Assembly (NCBI GenBank): GCA_017477465.1
Contig: JAFUVU010000007.1
Span: forward strand, 1-64,000
DNA from: Bacteroidales bacterium
Lineage (GTDB): Bacteria; Bacteroidota; Bacteroidia; Bacteroidales; UBA932
DNA length: 64,000 nt
Reading direction: 5' to 3'
Shown in pieces: positions 16,936-25,709 of the stretch; the stretch's first letter is position 1; every line of letters begins with the position of its first letter. The notes below the pieces were generated by a model. That model searched no databases. It was not told the origin of the DNA and saw nothing but the letters and a program-made list of their open reading frames with translations. A program made the position numbers and the translations under genes.

Positions 16936-16941
16936 CCTCCT
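16936..16941 (-). promoter_or_regulatory. Strong Shine-Dalgarno before dxr
   Basis: The minus strand reads AGGAGG, 7 nt before the ATG at 16928 and partly within the TAG stop of the upstream M23 gene. Such sites are rare in Bacteroidota; here it decides the start and suggests re-initiation after the upstream stop. Confidence 0.7.
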
Positions 16942-17782
16942 AAAACTTTATGTATTGCGCCGGATCCACCGCTGCACCTTCGTACCATAGTTCAAAGTGC
17001 AAATGGTCTCCTTTGGTGAGGGAAGACGACGATGCAAGCACGCCTATCGGCGTTCCCGCCTTTACTGTCTCCCCTTTCTTCCGGAGCATTTTTTCGATAT
17101 TCTGATATATTGACACTATGTCGCCGCTATGCTGCAAGGCCAGCACATAGCCGCTCTCCTGATCCCAACCCGTGTAGAGCACAGTACCGTCCAGTGCCGA
17201 CATCACCATAGTGCCTGCAGGGGCAGTAACATCTATCCAGGGATGCAGCGCCCGGTCGAAGGGTTTTGAGACTACGCCCTTTACAGGTGTGAAGAAAGAC
17301 AAAGCCTCGATGGGCAGGTTGCGCCTTGGGGCGGCGCCTACTTCAAACTGTTCTTCGGCGTTTACATCGGCCCTCAGGAGCGAGTCGCGAAGGGCCAGGA
17401 AGCTGGCGTCGCTGACTGAGGCCGAACCGTTCCCGCTTGTAAACAGGCTGTCAAGCTGGATTGGCTCCTCCCCTGCCACTACCCTTCTTAGATTCTCCGT
17501 GTACAGTTCCCACTGGAGGATGCGGGTTTGCAGCGAATCAATCCTCAGGGCATTCTGCACAGCCTGACGGCGGGAATGAGCATCCGGATAGCCCGGAATG
17601 AATGTGCGGATTGGAGTGTAGGCTATTATGCTGAATAAGCCTACTACCACTATTACGACCGTCGATACGGCGGCTATTATGAAGGCCGTCCTTGTGAAAC
17701 GCAGGCTCCACAGGCGCTCATGAGAGGTGGCGTCTATCAGCGACAGACGGAAAGAACGGTCTTTCTTGGCGGATTTATCCAT
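16940..17782 (-). CDS. M23-family envelope protein, one active-site His replaced
   Basis: A 280-residue inner-membrane protein: short basic cytoplasmic N-terminus, one membrane helix (about 32-55), a helical linker, then an M23/LytM domain from about 165. Zinc-ligand motifs are present as HPWID (H180, D184) and HLHFE (H260, H262). The catalytic His that normally follows Tyr in the YxH motif is Asn here (Y226-Q-N228). M23 proteins cut peptide cross-links of murein; this one may be impaired or act as an activator, as EnvC and NlpD do. It heads the dxr-rseP-DUF4837 unit and is divergent from ruvX. Confidence 0.85.
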   Translation of the reverse strand: MDKSAKKDRSFRLSLIDATSHERLWSLRFTRTAFIIAAVSTVVIVVVGLFSIIAYTPIRTFIPGYPDAHSRRQAVQNALRIDSLQTRILQWELYTENLRRVVAGEEPIQLDSLFTSGNGSASVSDASFLALRDSLLRADVNAEEQFEVGAAPRRNLPIEALSFFTPVKGVVSKPFDRALHPWIDVTAPAGTMVMSALDGTVLYTGWDQESGYVLALQHSGDIVSIYQNIEKMLRKKGETVKAGTPIGVLASSSSLTKGDHLHFELWYEGAAVDPAQYIKF

Positions 17783-17792
17783 AAATTATTCG

Positions 17793-17800
17793 TATATTTG
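17793..17800 (+). promoter_or_regulatory. Promoter -7 box TATATTTG for ruvX
   Basis: TATATTTG fits TAnnTTTG and ends only 8 nt before the ruvX ATG at 17809, so the 5' leader would be a few nucleotides at most. No good -33 TTTG is seen at the right distance. Confidence 0.6.
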
Positions 17801-17808
17801 TCAACTGT

Positions 17809-18294
17809 ATGGACAGACTCATTGGCATAGATTATGGACTCCGGCGCACTGGAATCGCCGCCAGCGACCCGCTGGGGATCTTTGCCTCTGCCCTGGAGAC
17901 AGTCGATTCTACAAAGTTAATAGATTTCCTCAAAAATTACGCCACCATCGAGAGAATCATTAGATTTGTAGTGGGATATCCGGTTAATCTGGACGGAAGG
18001 CCGTCAGAGGCCCAAGCCCACGTGGATGCCTTCCTCAAGCAGCTTGCCAAAGCCTTTCCGGACATCCCTGTAAGCCTTGAGGACGAGCGATTCACCTCCG
18101 TCCTGGCCCACAGGGCAATGATAGACGGAGGAATGAAGGCATCGGCAAGAAGGGACAAAAAGTCGGTGGACAAGATAAGCGCCGCCATTATCCTGCAAAG
18201 CTACATGGACCGCACCAGCGGGTCGGTCGCGTCCTTCAACCCTGCCGATGTCCCCGAAAGCCTGTCCTTAAAAAAGACAAAACGAAGAAAATGA
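17809..18294 (+). CDS. ruvX: RuvX/YqgF pre-16S rRNA nuclease family
   Basis: A 161-residue RNase H-fold nuclease, called a putative Holliday junction resolvase and implicated in 16S rRNA 5' end maturation. It has the GIDYGLRRTGIA motif at 6-17 with the catalytic Asp, VVGYPVNLDGRPSE with the second acidic site, LEDERFTSVLA, and the terminal Asp in KKSVDKISAAIILQSYM. The basic tail KKTKRRK is typical. It begins 26 bp from the divergent M23 gene and overlaps def by 4 bp. Confidence 0.95.
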   Translation: MDRLIGIDYGLRRTGIAASDPLGIFASALETVDSTKLIDFLKNYATIERIIRFVVGYPVNLDGRPSEAQAHVDAFLKQLAKAFPDIPVSLEDERFTSVLAHRAMIDGGMKASARRDKKSVDKISAAIILQSYMDRTSGSVASFNPADVPESLSLKKTKRRK

Positions 18295-18845
18295 TAAGAC
18301 CAATTTACCTCTATGGCGCAGAAGTGCTGCGCCGTACCGCCCAGCCGGCGGACTTAAACGACAAAGCCGGCATCGCCGCACTTGTACAGGACCTGAAAGA
18401 CACACTTGTAGTTGCCGACGGCTGCGGCCTGGCAGCTCCCCAGATCGGCGTAAGTACACGCATAGTCATCGTTGACGGCGACGTAGTCTCCGAAACCTAC
18501 GACTACCTCAAAGGCTTCCGCCGCACCCTCATCAATCCAGAAATCCTGGAAGAGAGCGACGAAAAGACCACCTATTCTGAAGGCTGCCTCAGCATTCCCG
18601 GCATCTACTGCGACGTTGTGCGCCCCAAAAAGATGACCGTGCGCTATTACAATGAGGATCTGCAGCAAGTGACCGAAGAATTCGACAACTTTGCCTGCCG
18701 CATGATCCAGCACGAACTCAGCCACCTTGACGGCGACCTTTTCACCGACCACGCAGCCCCCATCCGCAAAAAGATGATTTCCTCCAAGCTGCAGAACATC
18801 ACCAAAGGCAAAATTCACCCGCACTATAACACCCGCCTAAAATAA
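18291..18845 (+). CDS. def: Peptide deformylase
   Basis: Removes the formyl group from nascent proteins. The three motifs are present: GCGLAAPQIG (44-53), EGCLSIPG (97-104, metal ligand C99), and HExxH as HELSHLDG (141-148). The usual Asp inside the third motif (HEIDHL) is Ser here; the metal ligands H141 and H145 and the catalytic E142 remain. Length 184 residues. Its start overlaps the ruvX stop by 4 bp. Confidence 0.96.
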   Translation: MIRPIYLYGAEVLRRTAQPADLNDKAGIAALVQDLKDTLVVADGCGLAAPQIGVSTRIVIVDGDVVSETYDYLKGFRRTLINPEILEESDEKTTYSEGCLSIPGIYCDVVRPKKMTVRYYNEDLQQVTEEFDNFACRMIQHELSHLDGDLFTDHAAPIRKKMISSKLQNITKGKIHPHYNTRLK

Positions 18846-18867
18846 TAAACACTAAAACAAATCAATT

Positions 18868-20232
18868 ATGGGAGCATTTCACGCTTATGACATCCGCGGA
18901 GTCTGGGGCAAAGACTGGGACCTGGACATCGCTTATAAAGTAGGTTATTTCATTCCTCAGCTTCTTAAAGCCGATAAAGTCCTCGTAGGCCGCGACTGCC
19001 GCGTCTCGTCAGACGAGATCCACGACGCCGTGATCAAAGGCATAAACGATGCAGGGGCAGACGTTTACGACATCGGCCTCAGCTCTACGCCCATGGTGTA
19101 CTTCGGCACTGCCAACTACGGCTTCGACGCATCAGTGCAGATTACCGCCTCCCACAATCCGGCCGAATACAACGGCATGAAGGTTTCAACTACCGATGCC
19201 CAGGCCGTCGGCTTCGACGCAGGCCTGGGCCAGATCAAGGCCTGGATCGACGAAGGCAAACCCACCCCAGTAGCCGAAAAGCGCGGCAAAGTTTACCAAA
19301 AGGAAATAATGGCCGACTACCTGGCCTTCATGCGCAAGTTCGTAAAGGATTACAGCACGCTCACCGTGGCAATGGACCTTTCAAACGGCATGGCCAACCT
19401 CTTCGCCAAGGAAATCTTCGGCACCGGCGCCAACTTCCACTATCTGTTTGACACCCTGGACGGACGTTTCCCCAACCACGAGCCCAATCCCCTCATCGAA
19501 AAGAACTGCTTCCCCCTGGAAGAAAAGGTGCGTGAAGTAGGGGCCGACGCCGGCGTAATCTACGACGGCGACGCCGACCGCGTAATGTTCGTGGACGAAA
19601 AGGGCACCTTCATCAGCCCGGACCTCATGATTGCCCTCATGGGCCGTTATTTTGTGGGCGAGCGCGGTCTCAAAGGCCTCGTACTGCAGGATATCCGTTC
19701 CTCAAAAGCCGTCGGTGAATACCTTGCACCAATGGGCTGCGAGATGCGCACCTGGAAAGTCGGCCGTGCATTTGCCGCCAAGAAACTCCGTGAAATCGAT
19801 GGCGTCTGGGGCGGTGAACTCGCAGGACACTACTATTTCCGCGACTTCTTCTACAGCGACAGCGGCCTCCTGGCTTCCATCATCCTCCTCAACATAGTGG
19901 CCGACCTTAAAAAAGAAGGCAAGAAGCTTAGCCAGGCAATCGCCGAGATTGTCCGCTACCAAAACTCCGGAGAAATCAACTACCGCGTAGAGGACAAGAA
20001 AGGGGCGATGGACGCCGTCAAGGAGCATTTCATGGCAGCGGAAAAAGCCACGGCCTTCATGGACTTCGACGGCTACCGCGTAGAATTCCCCGACTGGTGG
20101 TTCAACATCCGTCCTTCCAATACGGAACCTTACCTCCGCTTCATCTGCGAAGCAACATCCCAGAAATTACTGAAAGAAAAAATAGCCGAAGTTGACGATA
20201 TCCTTATGACCCGCTTCGGTGCTAAAAGATAA
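18868..20232 (+). CDS. Phosphomannomutase/phosphoglucomutase
   Basis: Interconverts hexose 1- and 6-phosphates for nucleotide-sugar supply. The 454-residue protein has the phosphoserine loop TASHNP (93-98, S95), the Mg loop DGDADR (about 230-235), the sugar-binding GGELAGHYYFRDFF segment and the phosphate-binding loop RPSNTEPYLR near the C-terminus. Sequence alone does not separate mannose from glucose specificity. It starts 22 bp after def and is followed directly, with no spacer, by an M23/LysM gene. Confidence 0.95.
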   Translation: MGAFHAYDIRGVWGKDWDLDIAYKVGYFIPQLLKADKVLVGRDCRVSSDEIHDAVIKGINDAGADVYDIGLSSTPMVYFGTANYGFDASVQITASHNPAEYNGMKVSTTDAQAVGFDAGLGQIKAWIDEGKPTPVAEKRGKVYQKEIMADYLAFMRKFVKDYSTLTVAMDLSNGMANLFAKEIFGTGANFHYLFDTLDGRFPNHEPNPLIEKNCFPLEEKVREVGADAGVIYDGDADRVMFVDEKGTFISPDLMIALMGRYFVGERGLKGLVLQDIRSSKAVGEYLAPMGCEMRTWKVGRAFAAKKLREIDGVWGGELAGHYYFRDFFYSDSGLLASIILLNIVADLKKEGKKLSQAIAEIVRYQNSGEINYRVEDKKGAMDAVKEHFMAAEKATAFMDFDGYRVEFPDWWFNIRPSNTEPYLRFICEATSQKLLKEKIAEVDDILMTRFGAKR

Positions 20233-21279
20233 ATGAGAAAAGCACTACTCGTATTCATATCCCTGAGCATGAGCCTTGCCCTGCAGGCCCAGGAGGACAG
20301 TGTAGCCACAAGGGAGGCCGACTCCCTCCGCCACGCCTTCGGCCGTCAGGAAGTAAAGCCCACCACAAATCGGAGCTCCTCTTATGCCGACACCCTTGAC
20401 ACGGGAAATCCCGCCGTAAAGGTTGTCTTGTACGACAACGGCACCTACCGTTTTGTAAAAGACCCCGCAGCACTTGCCGACGACAAGGTTTTCACCGAAA
20501 ATTGGGACACCCGCGCAGTAAACCCCTACAGGGAGCCGGATCCAATCCCGGACCAGTTCTCAATCTGGATAGTGGATTCCCTGGATTCATACGCATGCCC
20601 CAACAAAACGCATCCGCGTTCCCTTTTCGGCTACCGCCACGGACGCCGGCACCAGGGCATAGACCTTCCCTACCCCAAGGGAACGCCGGTTCCCGCAACA
20701 TTTGACGGCAAGGTGCGCATCTCCGACTATGTGGGAGGTTACGGCAACCTTGTGGTCATCCGCCACGCCAACGGCCTGGAGACCTTCTACGGCCACCTTT
20801 CGGAGCGCAAAGTGCAAAGCGGCGACTGGGTGAGCGCGGGCGACATCATCGGCCTTGGCGGCTCTACCGGGCGTTCTACAGGGCCTCACCTGCATTTCGA
20901 GACGCGTTACAAAGGCGCGGCATTCGATCCTTCATGGCTCATAGACTTCGAGAACGGCACCCTTCGGCATCGCCTGCTAAAGATCCGTTCCTGGTATTTC
21001 AATCCCAACCAGCGCTACGTCCAGAACGTAGATGACGAAGACGAAATCTTCCGCACCGACGAGGAAGACCGCATAGCCGCAGAAGAACAGGCTAAGAAGG
21101 ACGCTGCCGCACGCGCCGCAGCAGAGGCCGCAGCAATGCGCTACCACACCATCCGCTCCGGAGATACGCTTTCCGGAATCGCCAAAAAGTATCATACCAC
21201 AGTGAGGGCGCTCTGCCGCCTGAACGGTATCAGTGAAAAGACGGTTCTAAGAGTCGGCCGCAGACTGCGGGTAAGATAA
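20233..21279 (+). CDS. Secreted M23 peptidase with C-terminal LysM domain
   Basis: A 348-residue periplasmic murein endopeptidase. The signal peptide is about 1-20 (ends LQAQ). The M23 domain has all expected residues: HQGID (H140, D144), YGHL (H188) and GPHLHFE (H219, H221). An acidic and Ala-rich linker with a short coiled coil leads to a LysM domain at about 304-348 (YHTIRSGDTLSGIAKKY). It is the complete counterpart of the M23 protein at 16940-17782 that lacks one His. Its ATG follows the mutase stop with no gap (TAAATG). Confidence 0.95.
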   Translation: MRKALLVFISLSMSLALQAQEDSVATREADSLRHAFGRQEVKPTTNRSSSYADTLDTGNPAVKVVLYDNGTYRFVKDPAALADDKVFTENWDTRAVNPYREPDPIPDQFSIWIVDSLDSYACPNKTHPRSLFGYRHGRRHQGIDLPYPKGTPVPATFDGKVRISDYVGGYGNLVVIRHANGLETFYGHLSERKVQSGDWVSAGDIIGLGGSTGRSTGPHLHFETRYKGAAFDPSWLIDFENGTLRHRLLKIRSWYFNPNQRYVQNVDDEDEIFRTDEEDRIAAEEQAKKDAAARAAAEAAAMRYHTIRSGDTLSGIAKKYHTTVRALCRLNGISEKTVLRVGRRLRVR

Positions 21280-21316
21280 AAGAAATGGGCTGGCCAAGCG
21301 GTCAGCCCATTTCTTT
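21279..21316. terminator. Bidirectional terminator
   Basis: A 14-bp perfect stem pairs 21279-21292 with 21303-21316 around a 10-nt loop, with A-rich and T-rich outer ends, between the convergent M23/LysM and porin genes. Confidence 0.85.
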
Positions 21317-21325
21317 ATAAGGTTC

Positions 21326-22618
21326 TTAGAAATTGAACTTCGTCATGCAGATGAAGCGGTGGTTCAGCACCCATTCAGGCGTACCGGTGAACATGCCGCG
21401 TGCGTTGCGCGCTCCGGTGCCGAATTCAGCCGCTGTAAGATTGTATTCAAGCGACACGGTGAACTTCCCGAGGTTCCATGCCACGGTAGGCGTAGCGCGA
21501 AGGGCCTGCTGGATCTTGGTGTCGGCTGCGGTGTTGATCCACAGGTCTCCGGCCAGATCGGCGGTGGTTCCCAGCTGTTTCATGTAACCCAGCATACCCA
21601 TTACCTGGAACTTCTTTCCGTAAGAGAAGCTTACGAAGGAAGCCCAGTCCTGCATAGGAGTATAGGAGTACTTGTAATTGACATCGTCCAGGGCAGCCAC
21701 GCCATAACCGGAGAGCAGGTTCATGTGCTCTCCCGCCTGTGCCAGGATGGTCTTGGCCCGCAGCTGGAACTTGCCGTCCGTGTACTGCAGGAACAGGAAC
21801 GGAGACAGGGTGGTGAGCAGGCCGTTAGCCTTGGCAACCTTGCTGTCCATGGTGTAGCCACGCACCAGTTTGGTCTCATTGAGCACGCCGTTCTCCTTAT
21901 TGTAACCCACATAGCCGATGGGCTTGATATTCACCATGTCCACACCGGCTTTGGCCACGACCTTGCCATTCTTATAAGCCACGCCCAGATAGAGTTCCGG
22001 AAGGCCGTACTTGAAGTAGTTCTTCACCTTGCCTTCGGGGCCCACGGGCAAGTAATGGTTCAGGTAAAGGAGGCTGGCCGTAAGGCTCAAGCCACCGCCC
22101 AAAGAAACATCGGCGGTGAGCTGCGGGCTGCGGTTGAAGGGATTGAAGGGGGCGCCCGTTTCCAGGTTGTTCATGTGGGGCATGTCGGCCGCCATGGGAT
22201 GCCATGCCTGGCCGATGGTAAGTGTCACAGGGCTCTCATCCCATGCCAGTTTCATGAATGCCTGACGCAGACGAAGCGTTGCTACGGAGCCGTTGAGGCA
22301 ATAAAAATCGGCCTCTACCTTACCGGAAACGCCCATGCTTCCCCATTTGTAGCCCGAAACATCCAGGCCCATGCGGGTGGTGAGGGAAACGAAGCGCCAG
22401 TTGAAGCCGTCGTTCAAATCCGTTCCGTTCACCACATTCTTGCCCACCGGCATGTAGAAATACAGATCTTCCGTGCCGGCTTTTACTTCACGGCTGTCCA
22501 CCACCATGTAGTTACGGATAAAGCCGTAAAGTTTGAAATGCGAGGGTTTTTCCTCTTGTGCAAAAGCGGCGCTGCCGATAAGCAGCGCTGCCATTGAAAG
22601 TAATATAGTCTTTTTCAT
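21326..22618 (-). CDS. Outer-membrane beta-barrel porin-like protein
   Basis: A 430-residue protein with a signal peptide (MKKTILLSMAALLIGSAAFA) and alternating hydrophobic beta strands ending in Phe (CMTKFNF), as for outer-membrane barrels. The segments FKLYGFIRNYMVVDSRE and WDESPVTLTIGQAWHPM recall DcaP-like or Bacteroidales porins. The ATG at 22618 starts the signal; 16 extra upstream codons lie in the neighbouring gene. Only 1 bp separates it from the stop of the SLC13 transporter, so the two are co-translated or nearly so. I infer that it passes the same organic anion through the outer membrane. Confidence 0.82.
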   Translation of the reverse strand: MKKTILLSMAALLIGSAAFAQEEKPSHFKLYGFIRNYMVVDSREVKAGTEDLYFYMPVGKNVVNGTDLNDGFNWRFVSLTTRMGLDVSGYKWGSMGVSGKVEADFYCLNGSVATLRLRQAFMKLAWDESPVTLTIGQAWHPMAADMPHMNNLETGAPFNPFNRSPQLTADVSLGGGLSLTASLLYLNHYLPVGPEGKVKNYFKYGLPELYLGVAYKNGKVVAKAGVDMVNIKPIGYVGYNKENGVLNETKLVRGYTMDSKVAKANGLLTTLSPFLFLQYTDGKFQLRAKTILAQAGEHMNLLSGYGVAALDDVNYKYSYTPMQDWASFVSFSYGKKFQVMGMLGYMKQLGTTADLAGDLWINTAADTKIQQALRATPTVAWNLGKFTVSLEYNLTAAEFGTGARNARGMFTGTPEWVLNHRFICMTKFNF

Positions 22619-22619
22619 T

Positions 22620-24065
22620 TTATGCAAACGGGAACAGTTTTGTGAGCCAGAAGTATCCCAGTACAAAGCCTACTACGCCGATGATGAGACCGACCTTGGT
22701 CATGTCCTTGGTCTCCACCATGCCGGTTGCCGATGCAATGGCATTCGGAGGCGTGGAGATGGGGAAGAGCATGGCGATGGAGGCGCACACGGCGATGAAG
22801 ATAATCATGGCGGAAGTGCCGCCCATGGCCATGAACTGTGCGTTGTTGGCTGCTTCGGGATCGGCCATGCCGTTGGCTACTACGATGAGGATAGGGATAA
22901 GCAGGGCTGCGGTTGCGGAGTTGGAGATGAAGTTACTGAGCAGGTAGCACACCAGACCTGCCACAATAAGCACCAGCACAACGCTCATGCTGCCGAAAGG
23001 AATAGCCTGGATGAGGACCTTTGCAAGACCGGTATCCTGCAGGCAGTAACCAAGGCAGAAACCTCCGGCCACCAGCCAAAGCACATTCCAGTTGATTTCT
23101 TTGATTTCCTCTTTGCCGAAAAGACCTGTAGCGGTGAACACGCCAAGAGGAATAAGGGCGACGATATTGGAGTTGATATGGGTAATCTGCTCGGTAGCCC
23201 AGAGAAGGATGGTGCCGATGAAAGTGACCCATACTACATACAGTCTCCAGTCCTTTTTCTGCTTGCTCTCGGGGATTTCCAGCACAAGTTTCTTGGTCTT
23301 GAAGGGGAACAGGAAACGGAGCACCACCCACGCGATGAGAATCATGATAATCACGTAAGGAATCATGTGTACGCACCATTCGCCGAAGCTTACGTCGATG
23401 CCGGCCTGCTCCAGAGCGCCCTTTGCGGTAGCATTGGGAGGAGTGCCGATAGGAGTGCCGATACCACCGAGGTTGGCGGCTACGGGGATGGACAGCGCAA
23501 GACCGACTTTACCCTTGTCGTCGGCCGGAAGCTTCGAGAGAACCGGTGTGAGAAGGGCAAGCATCATGGCGGCCGTTGCGGTGTTGGACATGAACATCGA
23601 GAAGACGGAAATCATGATAAGGAAGCCCAGGAGCACGATTTCGGGCTTGGTGCCGAAGAGTTTCAGAAGGGCCCTTGCCAGGGTGACGTCCAGGCCGTAA
23701 CGCTCGGCCATTATAGCGAGCACGAAGCCGCCCAGGAAGAGCATGACCACAGGGTCGGCCATTGATGACATGATACGAGCATAAGGGACCAGCGTGCCGT
23801 ACTGCGGATCGCAGAACAGGCCGATGCCTTTGTTGGATACCGTCAGAAGCGAAATGACGATGACGAGCAGCGAAGTGGACCAGTTGGGGATGATTTCGAA
23901 AATCCACATCAGAGCTGCGAAAACGAACAGTGCGATAACGCGCTGCTGCACTACAGTGAGCGCCTCGATGCCAAAGAATGACACAGGCACTGCCCAGAGG
24001 AATATGGTGATGGCCAGCACCAGCGGCAGGAACACCATATACTTAGCGTTGAATTTCTTAGCCAT
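22620..24065 (-). CDS. SLC13/DASS family sodium:dicarboxylate symporter
   Basis: A 481-residue inner-membrane carrier of the divalent anion:Na+ symporter family (VcINDY-like), importing succinate, malate, citrate, sulfate or similar. The two SNT-type motifs are present in inverted halves: MSNTATAAMML and FISNSATAALLIPI. Each half has a Pro-rich hairpin partner (IGTPIGTPPNATAKG and FPISTPPNAIASATG). Dicarboxylate is the more likely substrate class but cannot be fixed from sequence. It lies 12 bp after the M49-like lipoprotein gene and 1 bp before the porin gene. Confidence 0.93.
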   Translation of the reverse strand: MAKKFNAKYMVFLPLVLAITIFLWAVPVSFFGIEALTVVQQRVIALFVFAALMWIFEIIPNWSTSLLVIVISLLTVSNKGIGLFCDPQYGTLVPYARIMSSMADPVVMLFLGGFVLAIMAERYGLDVTLARALLKLFGTKPEIVLLGFLIMISVFSMFMSNTATAAMMLALLTPVLSKLPADDKGKVGLALSIPVAANLGGIGTPIGTPPNATAKGALEQAGIDVSFGEWCVHMIPYVIIMILIAWVVLRFLFPFKTKKLVLEIPESKQKKDWRLYVVWVTFIGTILLWATEQITHINSNIVALIPLGVFTATGLFGKEEIKEINWNVLWLVAGGFCLGYCLQDTGLAKVLIQAIPFGSMSVVLVLIVAGLVCYLLSNFISNSATAALLIPILIVVANGMADPEAANNAQFMAMGGTSAMIIFIAVCASIAMLFPISTPPNAIASATGMVETKDMTKVGLIIGVVGFVLGYFWLTKLFPFA

Positions 24066-24077
24066 TATATCTGATTT

Positions 24078-25682
24078 TTATCTTTCGTATTTTAGACGGA
24101 TATCGACCGGAATCTTTTCAAGTTCCAGGTTTACAATGTCGGCCTTAATTGCGGAAGGGACGACGGCATACTTCTGAACGAAGGTTGTAGCGGCCGCCAA
24201 ATCGCCCGTGGCCTGCATCTGGAGGATTATCTCCGCAAGCGACTGCACTGCAGTCTCTGTCTTTGCATAGTCCAGAGCATACTTGCCGGAGGCTTTGCGG
24301 AAAATAGCGCCTTGCTCCGTAAGATAATTGTAAATTATAAGGTTGGCACGGCCGGTTGCATCGCCAAAGCCGAAGCGGGTGGAGCGGATTACATTGGCTA
24401 CGAAAGTTGCAATGACGTCCGGTTTCATGATCAGGGCATCGACCTTGTGGGCATCCACATCCTGCATCAAAAGATATGTACCAAGCACATTGGACTTGGC
24501 TTTTTCAAGCGTAAGAGCCTCGTTTCCAAGAGCTTCTATCACAGTACCCTTGCCGTTTACGGTTTCTTTCACGCCAAGGCCCTTGGCAACCTCACGATAC
24601 ACGATATCCCAATAGAAGGCATTTGCATCCAGGTGGGAACGGTCGTCACCTTCCAGAAGAAGCATACCTGCAGGGAATACGGTGCGGTTGAACTTTTCGC
24701 GGATGATATTGTCGAAAAGGATGGTGCGTGTGCCGAGCTCTTCCTGTACGCGGGTATCGTAGGGGAAGTTGATGGCGATGACTTTGTAGCCGGCATTGGT
24801 ATAACCGCCATAGTACAGGACATCGCAGGAGAAGATATTGGACTCCGCACCGGGGACGAAGGCGTGGTAATCGGCATTCCCGGGAAGGGAAGCCTGAAGA
24901 TCAGGGAGCCTTTTGCAGAGGGCTGCGAGGCTTTCTGTGCGCTCCAGATTCTTCAGCAGCACGTATGCACCATAAGAAGCCTTGATGCCGTAACGGTCGT
25001 CATCAATTGTTTCATTGGGGCCGATTACAAGGTCCATCTTGCTGTCGGTCATTTCCAGCCAGGCGCGCTCGCTTTCGTAGTAATTGTCGCTCAGAAGGGC
25101 GTCGGCCTTTTTGAGAAGGTATTCGCGCACGCTGGATTTGATGGTTATGTCCGCCGCCGCACGCAGAAGATCGGCCATTTTCTTTACCTCGGGGGCGAAA
25201 GCGTCGTGATACCAGACGACTTCCAGAGCACCGGCCGGATTGCGGCGGATAAGGGTATAAGGGCTGTATTTGGCAGGATCCTCAAGAGCGTTGAATTCTT
25301 CGTCGGTCATGTCCGCCGGGTAGAAGTTGGCTCCTGAAGGCTTAGCTGCATAACCGGTGATGAAGGGCTGATTGTCGATACGGTCCCAAGGACCGTAATT
25401 GACAAAGGCGAATTGCCTTTCGGCATCGTTTTCCAGGCTTTCCATGCTGGATTTAGGGCCGAAATTCTGCTCCCAATAGATGGCGTCTGCCGCATCGGCG
25501 GCGAAACGGTACAGATTCAGAACCTCTTTGCCGTTGTCGGTGATTCCTGAAAGGTCCGGAGCAGGAACCGTCACCTCTGCATAGTTCTCCAGCAGCCGCT
25601 CTGCTTTGGAGCGCGATTTTTCACAGGAGACAAGACCTGCGAAAGCAGCTGTAAGAACCAGCGCAATGGTCAGTTTTTTCAT
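24078..25682 (-). CDS. M49 (dipeptidyl-peptidase III)-like lipoprotein with lost zinc ligands
   Basis: A 534-residue lipoprotein (lipobox LVSC, C20) whose C-terminal half resembles short M49 metallopeptidases. The region that should read HExxHGLG reads REVAKGLG (363-370), so both zinc His are Arg and Lys; the Glu is kept. The downstream EEGKAD-type motif reads LEKAKSN (392-398), keeping the first Glu. The domain FYWDIVYREVAKGLGV therefore looks catalytically dead. The fold is otherwise full length. The ATG at 25682 begins the signal peptide. It heads the operon with the SLC13 carrier and the porin, so a binding or scaffold role in uptake is possible. Family assignment is by motif recall. Confidence 0.7.
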   Translation of the reverse strand: MKKLTIALVLTAAFAGLVSCEKSRSKAERLLENYAEVTVPAPDLSGITDNGKEVLNLYRFAADAADAIYWEQNFGPKSSMESLENDAERQFAFVNYGPWDRIDNQPFITGYAAKPSGANFYPADMTDEEFNALEDPAKYSPYTLIRRNPAGALEVVWYHDAFAPEVKKMADLLRAAADITIKSSVREYLLKKADALLSDNYYESERAWLEMTDSKMDLVIGPNETIDDDRYGIKASYGAYVLLKNLERTESLAALCKRLPDLQASLPGNADYHAFVPGAESNIFSCDVLYYGGYTNAGYKVIAINFPYDTRVQEELGTRTILFDNIIREKFNRTVFPAGMLLLEGDDRSHLDANAFYWDIVYREVAKGLGVKETVNGKGTVIEALGNEALTLEKAKSNVLGTYLLMQDVDAHKVDALIMKPDVIATFVANVIRSTRFGFGDATGRANLIIYNYLTEQGAIFRKASGKYALDYAKTETAVQSLAEIILQMQATGDLAAATTFVQKYAVVPSAIKADIVNLELEKIPVDIRLKYER

Positions 25683-25709
25683 ATAGTCAGTTACATTAGT
25701 AATAGCCTG

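Noticed and set aside
16922..16988. Longer dxr frame starting at 16988
   Set aside because: It overlaps the M23 gene end; the ATG at 16928 has a well-placed AGGAGG.
21359..23765. Two plus-strand open frames of 412 and 410 codons opposite the porin and SLC13 genes
   Set aside because: They read antisense through well-supported genes; the composition (His/Gln-rich) is a by-product of codon bias.
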